From: JBEDUK01 sp963781595
GTDB taxonomy: Bacteria; Actinomycetota; UBA4738
Length of the DNA: 64,000 nucleotides
Assembly (NCBI GenBank): GCA_963781595.1
Contig: CAWAGG010000006.1
Coordinates: forward strand, 1,736,001 to 1,800,000
Direction of reading: 5' to 3'
The first letter of the stretch is position 1, and every line of letters starts with the position of its first letter. The notes under the pieces were generated by a model. That model was not told where the DNA came from. It saw nothing but the letters and a program-made list of their open reading frames with translations, and did no database searches. A program made the position numbers and the translations under genes. Positions 36,879 to 46,664 of this stretch are shown here, piece by piece.

Positions 36879-39629
36879 ATGGCGAAGCTGGTCTTCGACT
36901 TCAACGAAGGCAACCGGGACATGAAGGGCCTGCTCGGCGGCAAGGGAGCCAACCTGGCCGAGATGACCAACATCGGCCTGCCCGTCCCTCCGGGGTTCAC
37001 GATCACGACCGAGGCGTGCCTGGCCTACCTGGCCGGCAGGACGCGCTCCCCGACGGGCTGATGGAGGAGGTCGAGGAGCACCTCCGGCGGTCTGGAGGGC
37101 GCCATGGGCAAGGCGCTGGGCGACGACGACGATCCGCTGCTGGTCTCGGTGCGCGCGGGCGCCAAGTTCTCGATGCCCGGCATGATGGACACGGTCCTGA
37201 ACCTCGGCCTGAACGACGCCTCGCGTCCAGGGGCTGGCGAAGCAGACCGGCAACGAGCGGTTCGCCTGGGACGCCTACCGGCGGTTCGTGCAGATGTTCG
37301 GCAAGATCGTGCTGGACATCGACGGCGAGCGTTTCGAGGAGCTGCCTGGACGAGGCGAAGGAGCGCAAGGGCGAGGGCGCCAAGGACACCGACCTCGACG
37401 CCGACGACCTGCGGGCGCTGACCGAGGGGTTCAAGGACATCATCCGGCAGGAGACCGGCGAGCCGATTCCCGCAGGAGCCCGCGCAAGCAGCTCGAGAAG
37501 GCGATCGAGGCGGTCTTCCGCTCGTGGAACGGCGCGCGGGCCATCGCCTACCGCCGCCAGAACAAGATCTCGCGACGACCTGGGGACCGCGGTCAACGTC
37601 GTGGCCATGGTGTTCGGCAACATGGGCGAGGACTCGGGCACGGGCGTGGCGTTCACCCGCGACCCGGCGACCGGCGAGAAGGTGCCCTACGGCGACTACC
37701 TGGCGAACGCCCAGGGCGAGGACGTCGTGGCCGGCATCCGCAACACGCTCAAGCTGACGGACCTGGCCCAGCTCGACGCCGGCCTCGTGGGAGGAGCTCC
37801 GCGGCGGGATGGACGACGCTGGAGCGCCACTACCGCGACATGTGCGACATCGAGTTCACGATCGAACGCGGCCGGCTGTGGTTCCTCCAGACCCGGGTGG
37901 GGAAGCGCACGGCGTTCGCCGAGTGGGTCATGGCCTACGACATGGTCCAAGAGGGCCTCATCAGCGAGGACGAGGGGCTGCTTCGCCTGGACGCCGAACC
38001 GGCTCGAGCAGCTCTTCAAGCCGGTCATCAGCCGCGAGCGAAGGGGTCTCGAGCGGCCCGCGACGAGAGGGTTGAACGCGTCGCCCGGCGCGGCGGTCGG
38101 GCGGGTCGTGTTCACCGCGGACGACGCCGAAGGAGTGGGCCGATCGAGGGGAGCAGGTGATCCTGGTCCGCCGGGAGACGACCCCCGACGACTACCACGG
38201 GATGATCCGGTCGCAGGGCATCCTGACCAGCGCCGGCGGAACGAACTCGCATGCCGCCGTCGTGGCGCGCGGGGAGGGGATCCCCGCCGTGTGCGGCGCG
38301 GACGAGATCCGCATCGAGCGCGGGTCGCGGCGTTCACGGTCGAGGGGACCTGCGCGTCGAGGAGGGCGACTGGATCACCATCGACGGCACGGACGGAACG
38401 GTCTACGTGGAGCGGCTCGACCTGAGTCGATCCGCCGCTGGCGAGGGCGGTCGCGCGGGGACGAGGAGGCGCGTCAGGCGCAAGATCTGGCGGGCGTTCG
38501 AGGCGTTCATGGCGCGGGCCGACGCGGTCCGCCGCCTGCGGGTGCGGGCCAACGCCGACACGCCGGACCAGGCGGCGAACGCCCGGGCGCGGGGCGCCGA
38601 GGGGATCGGCCTGTGCCGGACCGAGCACATGTTCCTGGGCGAGGAGCGGGTGGCGGCGGTCCGGACGATGATCTTCGCCGACGACGCCCGAGGAGGAGCA
38701 GGAGGCGTACGACGCGCTCCTCCCGCTGCAGCGGGGGGACTTCGTCGGGATCTTCGAGGCGATGGACGGGCTGCCCGTGACGGTCCGGCTGCTCGACCCG
38801 CCGCTGCACGAGTTCCTGCCGAACCACGTCGACCTCGCCGTGGCGGTCGCCGTGGCCGAGGCGCGCGGGGACGACGACGTCGTGCTCCGCGACGAGAAGC
38901 TGCCGCTGGCCGAGGCGCGCGATCCTGCGGCAAGGTCGAGGAGCTGCACGAGGACGAACCCGATGCTGGGGCTGCGCGGGGTGCGGCTGGGGATCGTGAA
39001 GCCGGGCCTGTACGCCATGCAGGTCCGGGCGATCGTCGAGGCGGCGTGCGACCGGGTGGTGGCCGGGGGGCATCCGGATGGTCGAGATCATGATCCCGCT
39101 GGTCGCGACCCGCGAGGAGCTGCAACAGATGCGGGAGGAGCTCGACCCCGTCGTCGAGCCGTGCTGGCCGCGCGCGGGGTGGCGCTGTCCGAGCGGTCGC
39201 GTTCGGGCACGATGATCGAGCTGCCCCGCGCGTGCGTCGGTCGGCGGGCGAGATCGCCGAGGTCGCGGACTTCTTCTCCTTCGGGACGAACGACCTGACC
39301 CAGACGGCGTTCGGCTTCTCCCGCGACGACATCGGGAAGTTCCTGGGGCATGTACGAGGAGCGGAAGCTGGTCGCCGGCCAACCCCTTCGTCACGATCGA
39401 CCGGCCCGGCGTGGGGCGCCTGATGGCCACGGCTGTGGAGGGTGGACGGGCGTCGAACCCGTCCCTGCACCTGGGGATCTGCGGCGAGCACGGCGGCGAC
39501 CCGGCCTCGGTCGTGTTCTGCCACGAGATCGGGCTGGACTACGTGTCGTGCTCGCCGTTCCGAGTGGAGACGGCGCGGCTGGCGGCCGGGCAGGCGGCGA
39601 TCGGGCGGGCGGAACGGAGTTCGACCTAG
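36879..39629 (+). pseudogene. ppdK: Pyruvate, phosphate dikinase, interrupted by about two dozen indels
   Basis: PPDK interconverts pyruvate, ATP and phosphate with phosphoenolpyruvate. Read piecewise, almost the whole enzyme is present: the start KLVFDFNEGNRDMKGLLGGKGANLAEM, the ATP-grasp part (GAKFSMPGMMDTVLNLGL, FRSWNGARAIAYR, TAVNVVAMVFGNMGEDSGTG), the phospho-His domain (GILTSAGGTNSHAAVVAR), and the PEP/pyruvate barrel (GIGLCRTEHMF, FGTNDLTQTAFGFSRDD, LHLGICGEHGGDP). No single frame covers it. Shifts occur near 37036, 37091, 37224, 37345, 37472, 37482, 37573, 37790, 37818, 38002, 38132, 38330, 38346, 38425, 38459, 38493, 38689, 38935, 38951, 39070, 39158, 39237, 39349 and 39378, mostly one-base insertions. 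Residues between shifts are unblemished, so consensus error is likelier than decay. A GGGAGG ribosome site and TAGACT hexamer precede it. Confidence 0.85.
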
Positions 39630-39841
39630 CTCCTCGTCCCGCTCGTCCGGTGTGACGGAGGTCGCGCCGGAATCACCCGAACGGCCGCGCCGAACCCCCC
39701 GGACGGGCGATGGCGCGCCTCGGTCCGTCGCCGTACCTTCGGATCGTTCCGGCCGAACCTCCTCGTGGGACCGGGACGGACCTTCCCGAAGAGACCCTTC
39801 CCCAGGTGCCTTCCTGGTCCTTCCCGAGGAGGTTCGTCGGC

Positions 39842-41260
39842 ATGATCCGAGGGGTGAGGCTCGTCGGCGTGATGGCGACGGTCTTGGCGTTGGGGGGTGC
39901 GGCGATCCCCGCGTTCGCCGGCGCCCAGCGCGCTGTCGCGGGAGGGGCGCCGGCGGGTGGCACGGCGCCTGCGGGTGGCGGGGCGCCTGCGGGTGGCGGG
40001 GCGCCTGCGGGTGGCGCGGTGCCTGCGGAGAGCCTGCAGGTCTTCTACACGCCGCCGGTTCTCGTGCGGGCCGGCGAGGCCGTCGGGATCCCGGTCGACG
40101 CGGCGTGTATCACGCGGGCCGGCCGCGTGTGCCCGGCGACGGTGACGGTGTCGGCGCTGGGTGGTGCGGCCGGCTGGACGCGCGCGAGCGCTCCCGCGAG
40201 CGCGTTCCTGCGGTTCGACCTGAGCGTCCCGACGGCACGTGCGGTCGCCGCGGGGTCCGGGTCGGTCGCATTCACGATCGCCGCCAGGTCCAGGGCTCGG
40301 ACGAGCGCGTCGCTCGGTTCCGCGACGGCGCCGCTCCGTTTCTACATCGCGCGCTCGCTGCCGACGATACGGGTGCCGGAGGCGTCGTTCGGCCACGCGG
40401 TGGGCGGACGCACGGTCCTGTACCTGCCGTGGGGAACCGGCCCCGGGCGTGCTGGGATCGCCCTGGGTAACGAATCGCCGACGCTCGGACCCGCGTCGTT
40501 CGACGTCGGGCCCGACGGCTCCGTGTTCCTCCTGGACGGACTCCAGCGCCGGCTGGCGGTCTTCGGCCGGCACGGTCTCGCGCGGAGCGTGCCGCTGGGG
40601 CGGACGTCACCGGATGCCGATGTGGCCGTGGCGCCGACCGGCGTCTCTTTCGTGCTCTCGTCCGACGGCGGCGCGGTCGATCGAGCGGTGAGGTTGCGCG
40701 CGATCGGGCCGCGTGCGCGCGGTCCCCGTGCGCCAGTGGTGGTCGGCCGCGGGATCCCCGAACGGCTCGACGTCGCTGAGGGGCGTCCGTTCGTTCGAAC
40801 GCTCCCACTCGACGAGTGGCGCCAGGCTGCGGCTTCGCCCGCGGCGGGTGGGCGCTCGACGGTCGGTCGGCCGCTGTCCGACGGTTCTCAGCTCCTGTCC
40901 GTCGTCCGCGGCCGAGCGGTGCGCCTGGCGATCGTTCGTGCCAACGGGGTCGAGCATGCGGTCGAGCTCGCCTTCCCGACGGATCTGGGAGAACTGGCGC
41001 TCGCCGAGACCGACGGGCACGGCGGCTACATAGCCGTCGTCCACGTGGCCCGAGAGGCACCGACGCCGGCCGACGCCTACCAAGTCGTCCACGTGATCGG
41101 GGCAAGGATCGCCGAGACGTTCACGGTCGCCCGGAGGAACTTCGCGGCGACCGCGGCGCTGTCGCAGTTCCGGCTCGGCCCTGGCGGATGGCTGTACCAG
41201 TTGACGAGCTCCCCCGATGGCGTGCGCGTCGTGCGCTACGGGATCGGAGGTGCGGCATGA
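39842..41260 (+). CDS. Exported beta-propeller-like protein with Ala-Pro-Gly repeat linker
   Basis: 472-residue exported protein. Signal peptide (VMATVLALGGAAIPAFAGA), then a low-complexity linker of GAPAGG repeats (about 35-60), an Ig-like N-terminal part (about 65-165) and a propeller-like C-terminal half. The motif SFDVGPDGSVFLLDGLQRRLAVF marks an NHL/six-blade type repeat. ATG at 39842 follows GAGGAGG. It overlaps the next gene by 4 bp. The C-terminal half resembles the lipoprotein at 41922-43067, so the two look paralogous. Function unknown. Confidence 0.75.
   Translation: MIRGVRLVGVMATVLALGGAAIPAFAGAQRAVAGGAPAGGTAPAGGGAPAGGGAPAGGAVPAESLQVFYTPPVLVRAGEAVGIPVDAACITRAGRVCPATVTVSALGGAAGWTRASAPASAFLRFDLSVPTARAVAAGSGSVAFTIAARSRARTSASLGSATAPLRFYIARSLPTIRVPEASFGHAVGGRTVLYLPWGTGPGRAGIALGNESPTLGPASFDVGPDGSVFLLDGLQRRLAVFGRHGLARSVPLGRTSPDADVAVAPTGVSFVLSSDGGAVDRAVRLRAIGPRARGPRAPVVVGRGIPERLDVAEGRPFVRTLPLDEWRQAAASPAAGGRSTVGRPLSDGSQLLSVVRGRAVRLAIVRANGVEHAVELAFPTDLGELALAETDGHGGYIAVVHVAREAPTPADAYQVVHVIGARIAETFTVARRNFAATAALSQFRLGPGGWLYQLTSSPDGVRVVRYGIGGAA
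39943..40026 (+). repeat. 18-bp coding minisatellite (GAPAGG repeats)
   Basis: About four and a half copies of an 18-bp unit based on GGCGCCTGCGGGTGGCGG, each encoding roughly GAPAGG. Central copies are nearly identical, so copy number may vary between strains. The repeat forms a flexible linker just after the signal peptide. Confidence 0.8.
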
Positions 41261-41925
41261 AGCGAGCGCTGTTGATCGTCGCGATGACGGCCGGGGCGCT
41301 CTGCGCGTTCCCCATGCCCCAGGCACACGCGTCGTGGGTGGGCAACAACTGCCACGTGAACAACGTGCCGGACTCTCACGTCCGGCGGTCGGATGCCAAG
41401 GCGTACGGCTACGTCGCGGTCGGCGAGGGCTACGAGTGGGGCGGTGGTTGCTGGAACAACAACGATCGGGACGACACGCCCGGACAGCCGGACTCCGGGG
41501 GCGAAGGACCGGACTGCTCGGGCTTCACCTTCAAGACCTGGGAGCTGAAGTCGACGGTCGGCGCCGACGGGTTCCGGTTCTGGGACAAGCTCCAGAACAT
41601 CCATGGGCCGTACGCATCGAGGAGCTTCCACGCGCCGCAGTCCGGGTGGCCCTTCTACAAGCTGCCGGACAAGAAGTACACCACGACGATGTACATGGAC
41701 GCGTTCGCCAAGGACGGCCACATCGGGATGCTGTACACCGAGTCGCAGCCCCAGGACGGGACGGACTCGATCATGGAAGCGAGAGGCGACTCGGTGGGGA
41801 CGGGCATCTGGGTCGAGGCCTACCGGAAGGAGTCCCAGTACGTTGGCGTCCGCCGTTACGACTGGACACCCGATTGCTGGCCGACCTGCGGACTCGATCG
41901 AGATCGGTCAGTCACGGTGCCGTGA
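41257..41925 (+). CDS. Exported NlpC/P60-like cysteine peptidase-fold protein
   Basis: 222-residue exported protein with signal peptide (LLIVAMTAGALCAFPM, ending AHAS). EGYEWGGGCWNNN, then PDCSGF with candidate catalytic Cys87, then KDGHIGML with candidate His155, give the order expected for NlpC/P60 (CHAP-like) peptidoglycan hydrolases or amidases. The third polar residue is not certain. The ATG overlaps the upstream gene, and the next gene overlaps this stop by 4 bp, so all three are coupled. A role in cell-wall remodelling or an exported transglutaminase-like reaction is possible. Confidence 0.7.
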   Translation: MKRALLIVAMTAGALCAFPMPQAHASWVGNNCHVNNVPDSHVRRSDAKAYGYVAVGEGYEWGGGCWNNNDRDDTPGQPDSGGEGPDCSGFTFKTWELKSTVGADGFRFWDKLQNIHGPYASRSFHAPQSGWPFYKLPDKKYTTTMYMDAFAKDGHIGMLYTESQPQDGTDSIMEARGDSVGTGIWVEAYRKESQYVGVRRYDWTPDCWPTCGLDRDRSVTVP

Positions 41926-43067
41926 GATCGACCGCCGTTGTCGTCGTGGCGCTGGCGCTGGTTGGGTGCGGGGATCCCGGACCTCCGCACCCGATCACGC
42001 CACCATCCGTGAGGCCCGCGACGTCGGCGGCCGCGCCGAACGCTGCCCCGTCTCCGACGCTGATGCACGAGCTGATCCTTCGCGCAGATCTCTCATCCCA
42101 CCCTGGGAAGTTCCGCTCGATCGCACTGATACCGTTCGGCCCTGAGCGGTCGTCGGTTGGGTTGATCGACGACGTGCACCATGCCTCGCTTCCGATCTTC
42201 CCGTTCTCCTTCGCGGTGGCGCCGGACGGATCCCTCTGGCTCGTCGATGCGGTGAAGCATCGGCTCGCCCATTTCTCACCGAGCGGTGGGTTCATCGGTC
42301 AGATCGGCGGCATCCGGTTCGATCGCTTCCATCCCCAGCCGCAAGACTTGGTGTCCATCGGAGATGCGCTCTATCTGTTGGAGCAGGATCACCGGCGATT
42401 CTTGCTCTCCAGCGTGAGGGAGTACCGCAACGAGCATGAGTCGGCGGCTTCACAAGCGGAGAACGGAACCGAGCCCGTGATCGTCGTCCGTCTCGTTTCG
42501 GGGGCGACCGAGCCGCTCGGCCTGATCGCGGGTCGAGCCGGCGACCCGGTCCGGCTCGGCGAGGGTCAGCGCGGATTCGCGGCCTTGAGCGCAGAGCCGC
42601 CACCGAACGTCCGGTACATCGAAGGTCTGCCGGTCGACGCCACGACCGCGGTGGGTCTGGATGCCGATCCCGATCGACCCGACGATCGGTACCTCTTCTC
42701 CTTCACCTCCGCGAGCGAGCGGGCGACCTTGCCGATCCGCGTGGTTGCCACCCCCGCCGCATCCGAGGGCTCGAAGCGGCTCTCGACCAGTGCCGGCATG
42801 CAGATCCAGGCGATCCTGCCCGATCGGATCGTCGCCTGGGTGCCCGTCACTCCGTCCCGGCCGGCAGATGCTGAACGGTACGGCGGCGGAGCGTGGCTCT
42901 TCGAGCTGCCGACCGATGGCTCGGCGCTCGTATGGGAGCGCCTGCCCGAACCGGGCATCTCGTCAGAGTGGCAGGTGCGCTCCTTCGCTGCCGGACCCGA
43001 CGGGAGGCTCTACTTCATGCGGGCGGAACGGGACGGGATGCGTATCTACGAGGTCCCTGCTGGGTGA
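41922..43067 (+). CDS. Beta-propeller lipoprotein
   Basis: 381 residues from the GTG that overlaps the preceding stop. A lipobox, ALVGCG near residue 16, predicts diacylglyceryl anchoring, followed by a Pro/Ala-rich linker. The remainder has propeller blades such as SFAVAPDGSLWLVDAVKHRLAHFSPSG, DLVSIGDALYLLEQDHRRF and SFAAGPDGRLYFMRAERDG. It resembles the C-terminal half of the protein at 39842-41260. A lipoprotein with two exported partners suggests a surface complex. Confidence 0.72.
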   Translation: MRSTAVVVVALALVGCGDPGPPHPITPPSVRPATSAAAPNAAPSPTLMHELILRADLSSHPGKFRSIALIPFGPERSSVGLIDDVHHASLPIFPFSFAVAPDGSLWLVDAVKHRLAHFSPSGGFIGQIGGIRFDRFHPQPQDLVSIGDALYLLEQDHRRFLLSSVREYRNEHESAASQAENGTEPVIVVRLVSGATEPLGLIAGRAGDPVRLGEGQRGFAALSAEPPPNVRYIEGLPVDATTAVGLDADPDRPDDRYLFSFTSASERATLPIRVVATPAASEGSKRLSTSAGMQIQAILPDRIVAWVPVTPSRPADAERYGGGAWLFELPTDGSALVWERLPEPGISSEWQVRSFAAGPDGRLYFMRAERDGMRIYEVPAG

Positions 43068-43089
43068 CGCCACGGAACGCCGCCGCTGC

Positions 43090-43095
43090 TACCCT
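43090..43095 (+). promoter_or_regulatory. Candidate -10 hexamer for the YdcF-like gene
   Basis: TACCCT ends 8 nt before the GTG at 43104, again consistent with a leaderless mRNA. No Shine-Dalgarno is visible between them. Confidence 0.45.
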
Positions 43096-43103
43096 CGACG
43101 GAC

Positions 43104-43712
43104 GTGAGCTTCGTCCGCAAGCACCCCGTCGTCACGGGTGCGCTCGTCCTCCTCCTCGGGATCGCGACCCTCCTCGGCCTGACCGCGTTCGCCGTGTGGA
43201 GCGCCGCCCACCACGACGATTCGAGCCGCGTCGACCACGCCGATGCGATCATCGTGCTGGGCGCCGCGCAGTACAACGGCACGCCGTCGCCCGTGTTCGA
43301 GGGCCGGCTCGAACAGGCCAAGACCCTGTACGAGGGGCGATTCGCGCCCGACGTCGTCGTCCTGGGGAGCAACCAGCCCGGCGACCGGACCACGGAGGGG
43401 GAGGCCGGTCGCGATTGGCTCGTCAGCCAGGGCTTGCCGGCGGACCACGTGTTCGCCGAGCCCGTCGGGAAGGACACCCTCCAGAGCCTCGAAGGGGCGG
43501 CGACGTTCATGCGACGCCACGGCATGCGCAGCGCATTCCTCGTCTCCGACCCCTGGCACAACCTGCGGATCCGCAGGATCGCGAGCGACCTGGGCATCAC
43601 CGCCTACGTCTCGGCCACCTGGCACTCGGCCGCGAAAAGCCAGGCGACCAGGCTGGACGGGTATGCTCGCGAGACGTTCGCGTACCTCTACTACCGGTTC
43701 CTCGACCGGTAG
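43104..43712 (+). CDS. YdcF/ElyC family (DUF218) membrane protein
   Basis: 202-residue protein with one N-terminal transmembrane helix (VTGALVLLLGIATLLGLTAF). It is followed by a DUF218 domain that starts ADAIIVLGAAQYNG and has TEGEAGRDWL, KDTLQSLEGA and the SDPWHNLRIRRI signature. Members such as SanA, ElyC and YdcF are tied to envelope integrity. The gene leads into dgt with 31 bp between. Confidence 0.87.
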   Translation: MSFVRKHPVVTGALVLLLGIATLLGLTAFAVWSAAHHDDSSRVDHADAIIVLGAAQYNGTPSPVFEGRLEQAKTLYEGRFAPDVVVLGSNQPGDRTTEGEAGRDWLVSQGLPADHVFAEPVGKDTLQSLEGAATFMRRHGMRSAFLVSDPWHNLRIRRIASDLGITAYVSATWHSAAKSQATRLDGYARETFAYLYYRFLDR

Positions 43713-43743
43713 CGCGGCGAGCACCGAGAACGAGAGCCGGAGC

Positions 43744-44748
43744 ATGAGCCAGTCCGTCCGAGAGCGAACCGAGGAGATCGAGCGCGCGACCCTCTCCGAG
43801 CGCGCGACCCTCTCCGCGGAGAGCAAGGGCCGCGAACGCGACGAGCCAGCCCACCCGATGCGCACGGCGTTCCAGCGCGACCGCGACCGCATCGTGCACA
43901 GCAAGGCGTTCCGCCGCCTGAAGCACAAGACCCAGGTCTTCATCGCGCCCGAGGGCGACCATTACCGGGTTCGCCTCACGCATACGCTCGAGGTCTCGCA
44001 GATCGCCAGGACCGTCGCCCGCGCGCTCCGCTTGAACGAGGACCTGACCGAGGCGATCGCGCTCGGCCACGACCTCGGCCACACGCCGTTCGGCCACCTC
44101 GGCGAGGAGGCCCTCACCCCGTTCCTGGACCGCCCGTTCCGGCACAACGAACAGAGCCTGCGGATCGTCGACCACCTCGAGAACGACGGCCAGGGTTTGA
44201 ACCTCACGTGGGAGGTCCGCGACGGGATCGTGAACCACACCTGGTCGATGCCGCCGCCGTCGACGTTCGAGGGTCAGGTCGCGCGGTTCGCCGACCGGAT
44301 CGCGTACGTGAACCACGACGTCGACGACGCGATACGCGCGGGCGTCATCGAACCCGACGATCTCCCACCGTCGGCGACCGCGGTGCTCGGCGCGACCCAC
44401 GGCGAGCGGATCGACACCCTGGTCACGGACCTCGTCACGAACAGCGGCGACGCCGAGGCCCTCCGGCTCTCCGACGACGTGTTCGCCGCGCTCGACACGC
44501 TCCGCGATTTCATGTTCGAACGCGTCTACCTACGCAGCACGGCCGCGGACGAGCAGCGCAAGGCCGTCGAACTGGTCAGAGCGCTGTTCCGGTACTACCT
44601 TGAACACCCTGAGGCGCTGCCGGCCGACGCGCGCCACGCGCCCGGGGAACTCCCGGACCACGTGGCCGACCACATCGCCGGGATGACCGACCGGTACGCC
44701 CTGCGGACGTACGAACAGCTGTTCCTTCCCCAGGGGTGGCTCGTCTAG
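43744..44748 (+). CDS. dgt: Deoxyguanosinetriphosphate triphosphohydrolase-like protein
   Basis: HD-domain enzyme that hydrolyses dGTP or other dNTPs to nucleoside and triphosphate. 334 residues from ATG 43744. FRRLKHKTQVFIAPEGDHYRVRLTHTLEVS begins the core. The metal motif HDLGHTPFGHLGE supplies the HD pair, with His and Asp of FADRIAYVNHDVDDA later. It belongs to the single-chain Dgt subfamily of Gram-positive bacteria. dgt-dnaG-rpoD is the standard actinobacterial order. Confidence 0.93.
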   Translation: MSQSVRERTEEIERATLSERATLSAESKGRERDEPAHPMRTAFQRDRDRIVHSKAFRRLKHKTQVFIAPEGDHYRVRLTHTLEVSQIARTVARALRLNEDLTEAIALGHDLGHTPFGHLGEEALTPFLDRPFRHNEQSLRIVDHLENDGQGLNLTWEVRDGIVNHTWSMPPPSTFEGQVARFADRIAYVNHDVDDAIRAGVIEPDDLPPSATAVLGATHGERIDTLVTDLVTNSGDAEALRLSDDVFAALDTLRDFMFERVYLRSTAADEQRKAVELVRALFRYYLEHPEALPADARHAPGELPDHVADHIAGMTDRYALRTYEQLFLPQGWLV

Positions 44749-44783
44749 AACCATCCCCGCGACGACAGAAGGGGAAGCACAGG

Positions 44784-46664
44784 GTGCCGGGCCGGATCAG
44801 GCAGGACGACGTCGAGTTGGTCCGCGAGCGGGCCGACATCGTCAAGGTCGTCTCCGGCTACCTCCAGCTCAAGAAGACCGGCCGCGATTCCCTCTCCGGC
44901 CTCTGCCCGTTCCACCCCGAGAAGACGCCCTCGTTCTCCGTGAGCCCGGCGAAGCAGGTCTACCATTGCTTCGGCTGCGGCGAGGGCGGCAACGTGTTCC
45001 GCTTCCTCGAGAAGATCGAGAACCTCAGCTTCCGCGAGGTGGTCGAACGCCTGGCGAACGAGACCGGAGTCAAGCTCCGGTACGAGGGCGAGTCGCCCGC
45101 GGACCGCCGCGCGGCCGGGCGCCGCGAGGTCCTCCACCGGGCGAACGCCGACGCGGGCAAGCTGTTCCACCGCCTCCTGCTCGACGGCAAGGAGGCCGCC
45201 GACGCCCGCGCCTATCTCGAGCAGCGCGGCATCTCGCCCGAGAGCGTCGAACGGTTCGGCCTCGGATACGCGCCCTCGTACCCCGATTTCCTCCTGCGGC
45301 GGCTCTCGAAGACGTACTCGCCCGAGGTGCTCGTCGAAGCCGGCCTCGCGACCAGCGGTGAACGCGGCGACCTCCGCGACCGGTTCCGCGGCCGCCTGAC
45401 GTTCCCGATCCACGACCTGTCCGGCAACGCCGTCGGGTTCGGCGCACGCTTGCTGGCCTCCCCGGGACGCCCAGCGCCCGAGGGCGCGAAGTACCTGAAC
45501 ACCGCCGAGTCGCCCGTCTACCGGAAGGGCTCGCTGCTCTACAACCTCCACCGGGCGAAGGGCGAGATCGGGAAGACCCGTCGCGCGTTCGTCGTCGAGG
45601 GCTACACCGACGTGATCGCCCTCGACCAGGCCGGGATCGCCACGGCGGTCGCGACCTGCGGAACCGCGCTCGGCGACGACCACTTCCGGCTACTCCAGCG
45701 CTTCACCGATCGCGTGGTGCTCGCCTTCGACTCCGACGACGCCGGCGCGCGGGCCGCCGAGCGCGCGTACGCGTTCCACCAGCAGTACGCGATCGAGGTG
45801 TTCGTCCTGATCCTCCCCGCCGGGAAGGACCCCGCGGACTTCGTGCTCGAGCATCCCGATGACGCCGCCGCCCGCCTGGAGGCGCTCACCGCGGACGCCG
45901 TGCCGCTGGTCGAGTTCATCATCGACCGCGCCGTCCTGGGCAAGGACCTGTCGACCGAGGAGTCCCGGCTCGCGGCCGTGCGCTCGGGCCTGGACTACGT
46001 CGAACCGATCGAGAACCCCATGCTCCGGGCGCACTACGCGGGCGTCCTCGCCCAGCGCGCGGGCGTGAGCGACAAGTACGTCCTCGAGCAGCTCGACCAT
46101 CTGATCGCGGACCGGACCGGCGGCGAGGGGAACGGCCACCGGCGGGCCGACGCGGGCGGGCGCGCCGGAACCGGCGCCGCGGCCGGGCCGAACGGCGGCC
46201 CCAGACGCTCGCCTCGCGAGCGCGTCGAACGCGAGGCGCTGCGCCTGCTCGTGCAGGCTCCGGCGCTCTGCCCGACCCAGGCCGGCGCGCTCGACCCGGA
46301 GCGGTTCGCGACGCCCACCTACCGGAAGGCGTTCGACTTCCTGCGGGAACGCCCGCCCGCGGCGAACGGCGACAGGCCCGCGACGCTCGTCGCCCGCGCG
46401 CAGGATTCCGGCGAGCAGCTCGGTCGGCTGGTCGCCGCCCTCGCCGTCGAGCCCACCGAGGCGGACGGCGAGCCGACCAAGGGATACGCCGATGCCGTCT
46501 TCGCCCGGCTCGAGGACCTGCACCTCGGGCGCCAGATCGACGAACTCCGCCGCGAGCTCGAGCGTATGAACCCACAGAAGGACCCCGTCGGGTTCGAGGA
46601 TCTGTTCGGCCGGATGGTGACGCTGCTCGGACGGCGCCGACGCCTGTCCGACGAGGTACCGTGA
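44784..46664 (+). CDS. dnaG: DNA primase
   Basis: Synthesises RNA primers at the replication fork. The GTG at 44784 with AAGGGGAAG upstream was chosen and gives 626 residues. The CHC2 zinc ribbon is CPFHPEKTPSFS with HCFGCGEGGNVF (about 42-70). The TOPRIM domain follows, with VVEGYTDVIALDQAGI (Glu) and LAFDSDDAGARA (Asp-x-Asp). The C-terminal DnaB-interaction domain runs from about 480 to 626 after a Gly/Ala/Arg-rich linker near 455-485. Confidence 0.96.
   Translation: MPGRIRQDDVELVRERADIVKVVSGYLQLKKTGRDSLSGLCPFHPEKTPSFSVSPAKQVYHCFGCGEGGNVFRFLEKIENLSFREVVERLANETGVKLRYEGESPADRRAAGRREVLHRANADAGKLFHRLLLDGKEAADARAYLEQRGISPESVERFGLGYAPSYPDFLLRRLSKTYSPEVLVEAGLATSGERGDLRDRFRGRLTFPIHDLSGNAVGFGARLLASPGRPAPEGAKYLNTAESPVYRKGSLLYNLHRAKGEIGKTRRAFVVEGYTDVIALDQAGIATAVATCGTALGDDHFRLLQRFTDRVVLAFDSDDAGARAAERAYAFHQQYAIEVFVLILPAGKDPADFVLEHPDDAAARLEALTADAVPLVEFIIDRAVLGKDLSTEESRLAAVRSGLDYVEPIENPMLRAHYAGVLAQRAGVSDKYVLEQLDHLIADRTGGEGNGHRRADAGGRAGTGAAAGPNGGPRRSPRERVEREALRLLVQAPALCPTQAGALDPERFATPTYRKAFDFLRERPPAANGDRPATLVARAQDSGEQLGRLVAALAVEPTEADGEPTKGYADAVFARLEDLHLGRQIDELRRELERMNPQKDPVGFEDLFGRMVTLLGRRRRLSDEVP

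Noticed and set aside
36879..39629. Programmed frameshifting in ppdK
   Set aside because: About two dozen shifts at varied contexts, without slippery heptamers or shared signals, cannot be a recoding mechanism. Sequence error is far simpler.
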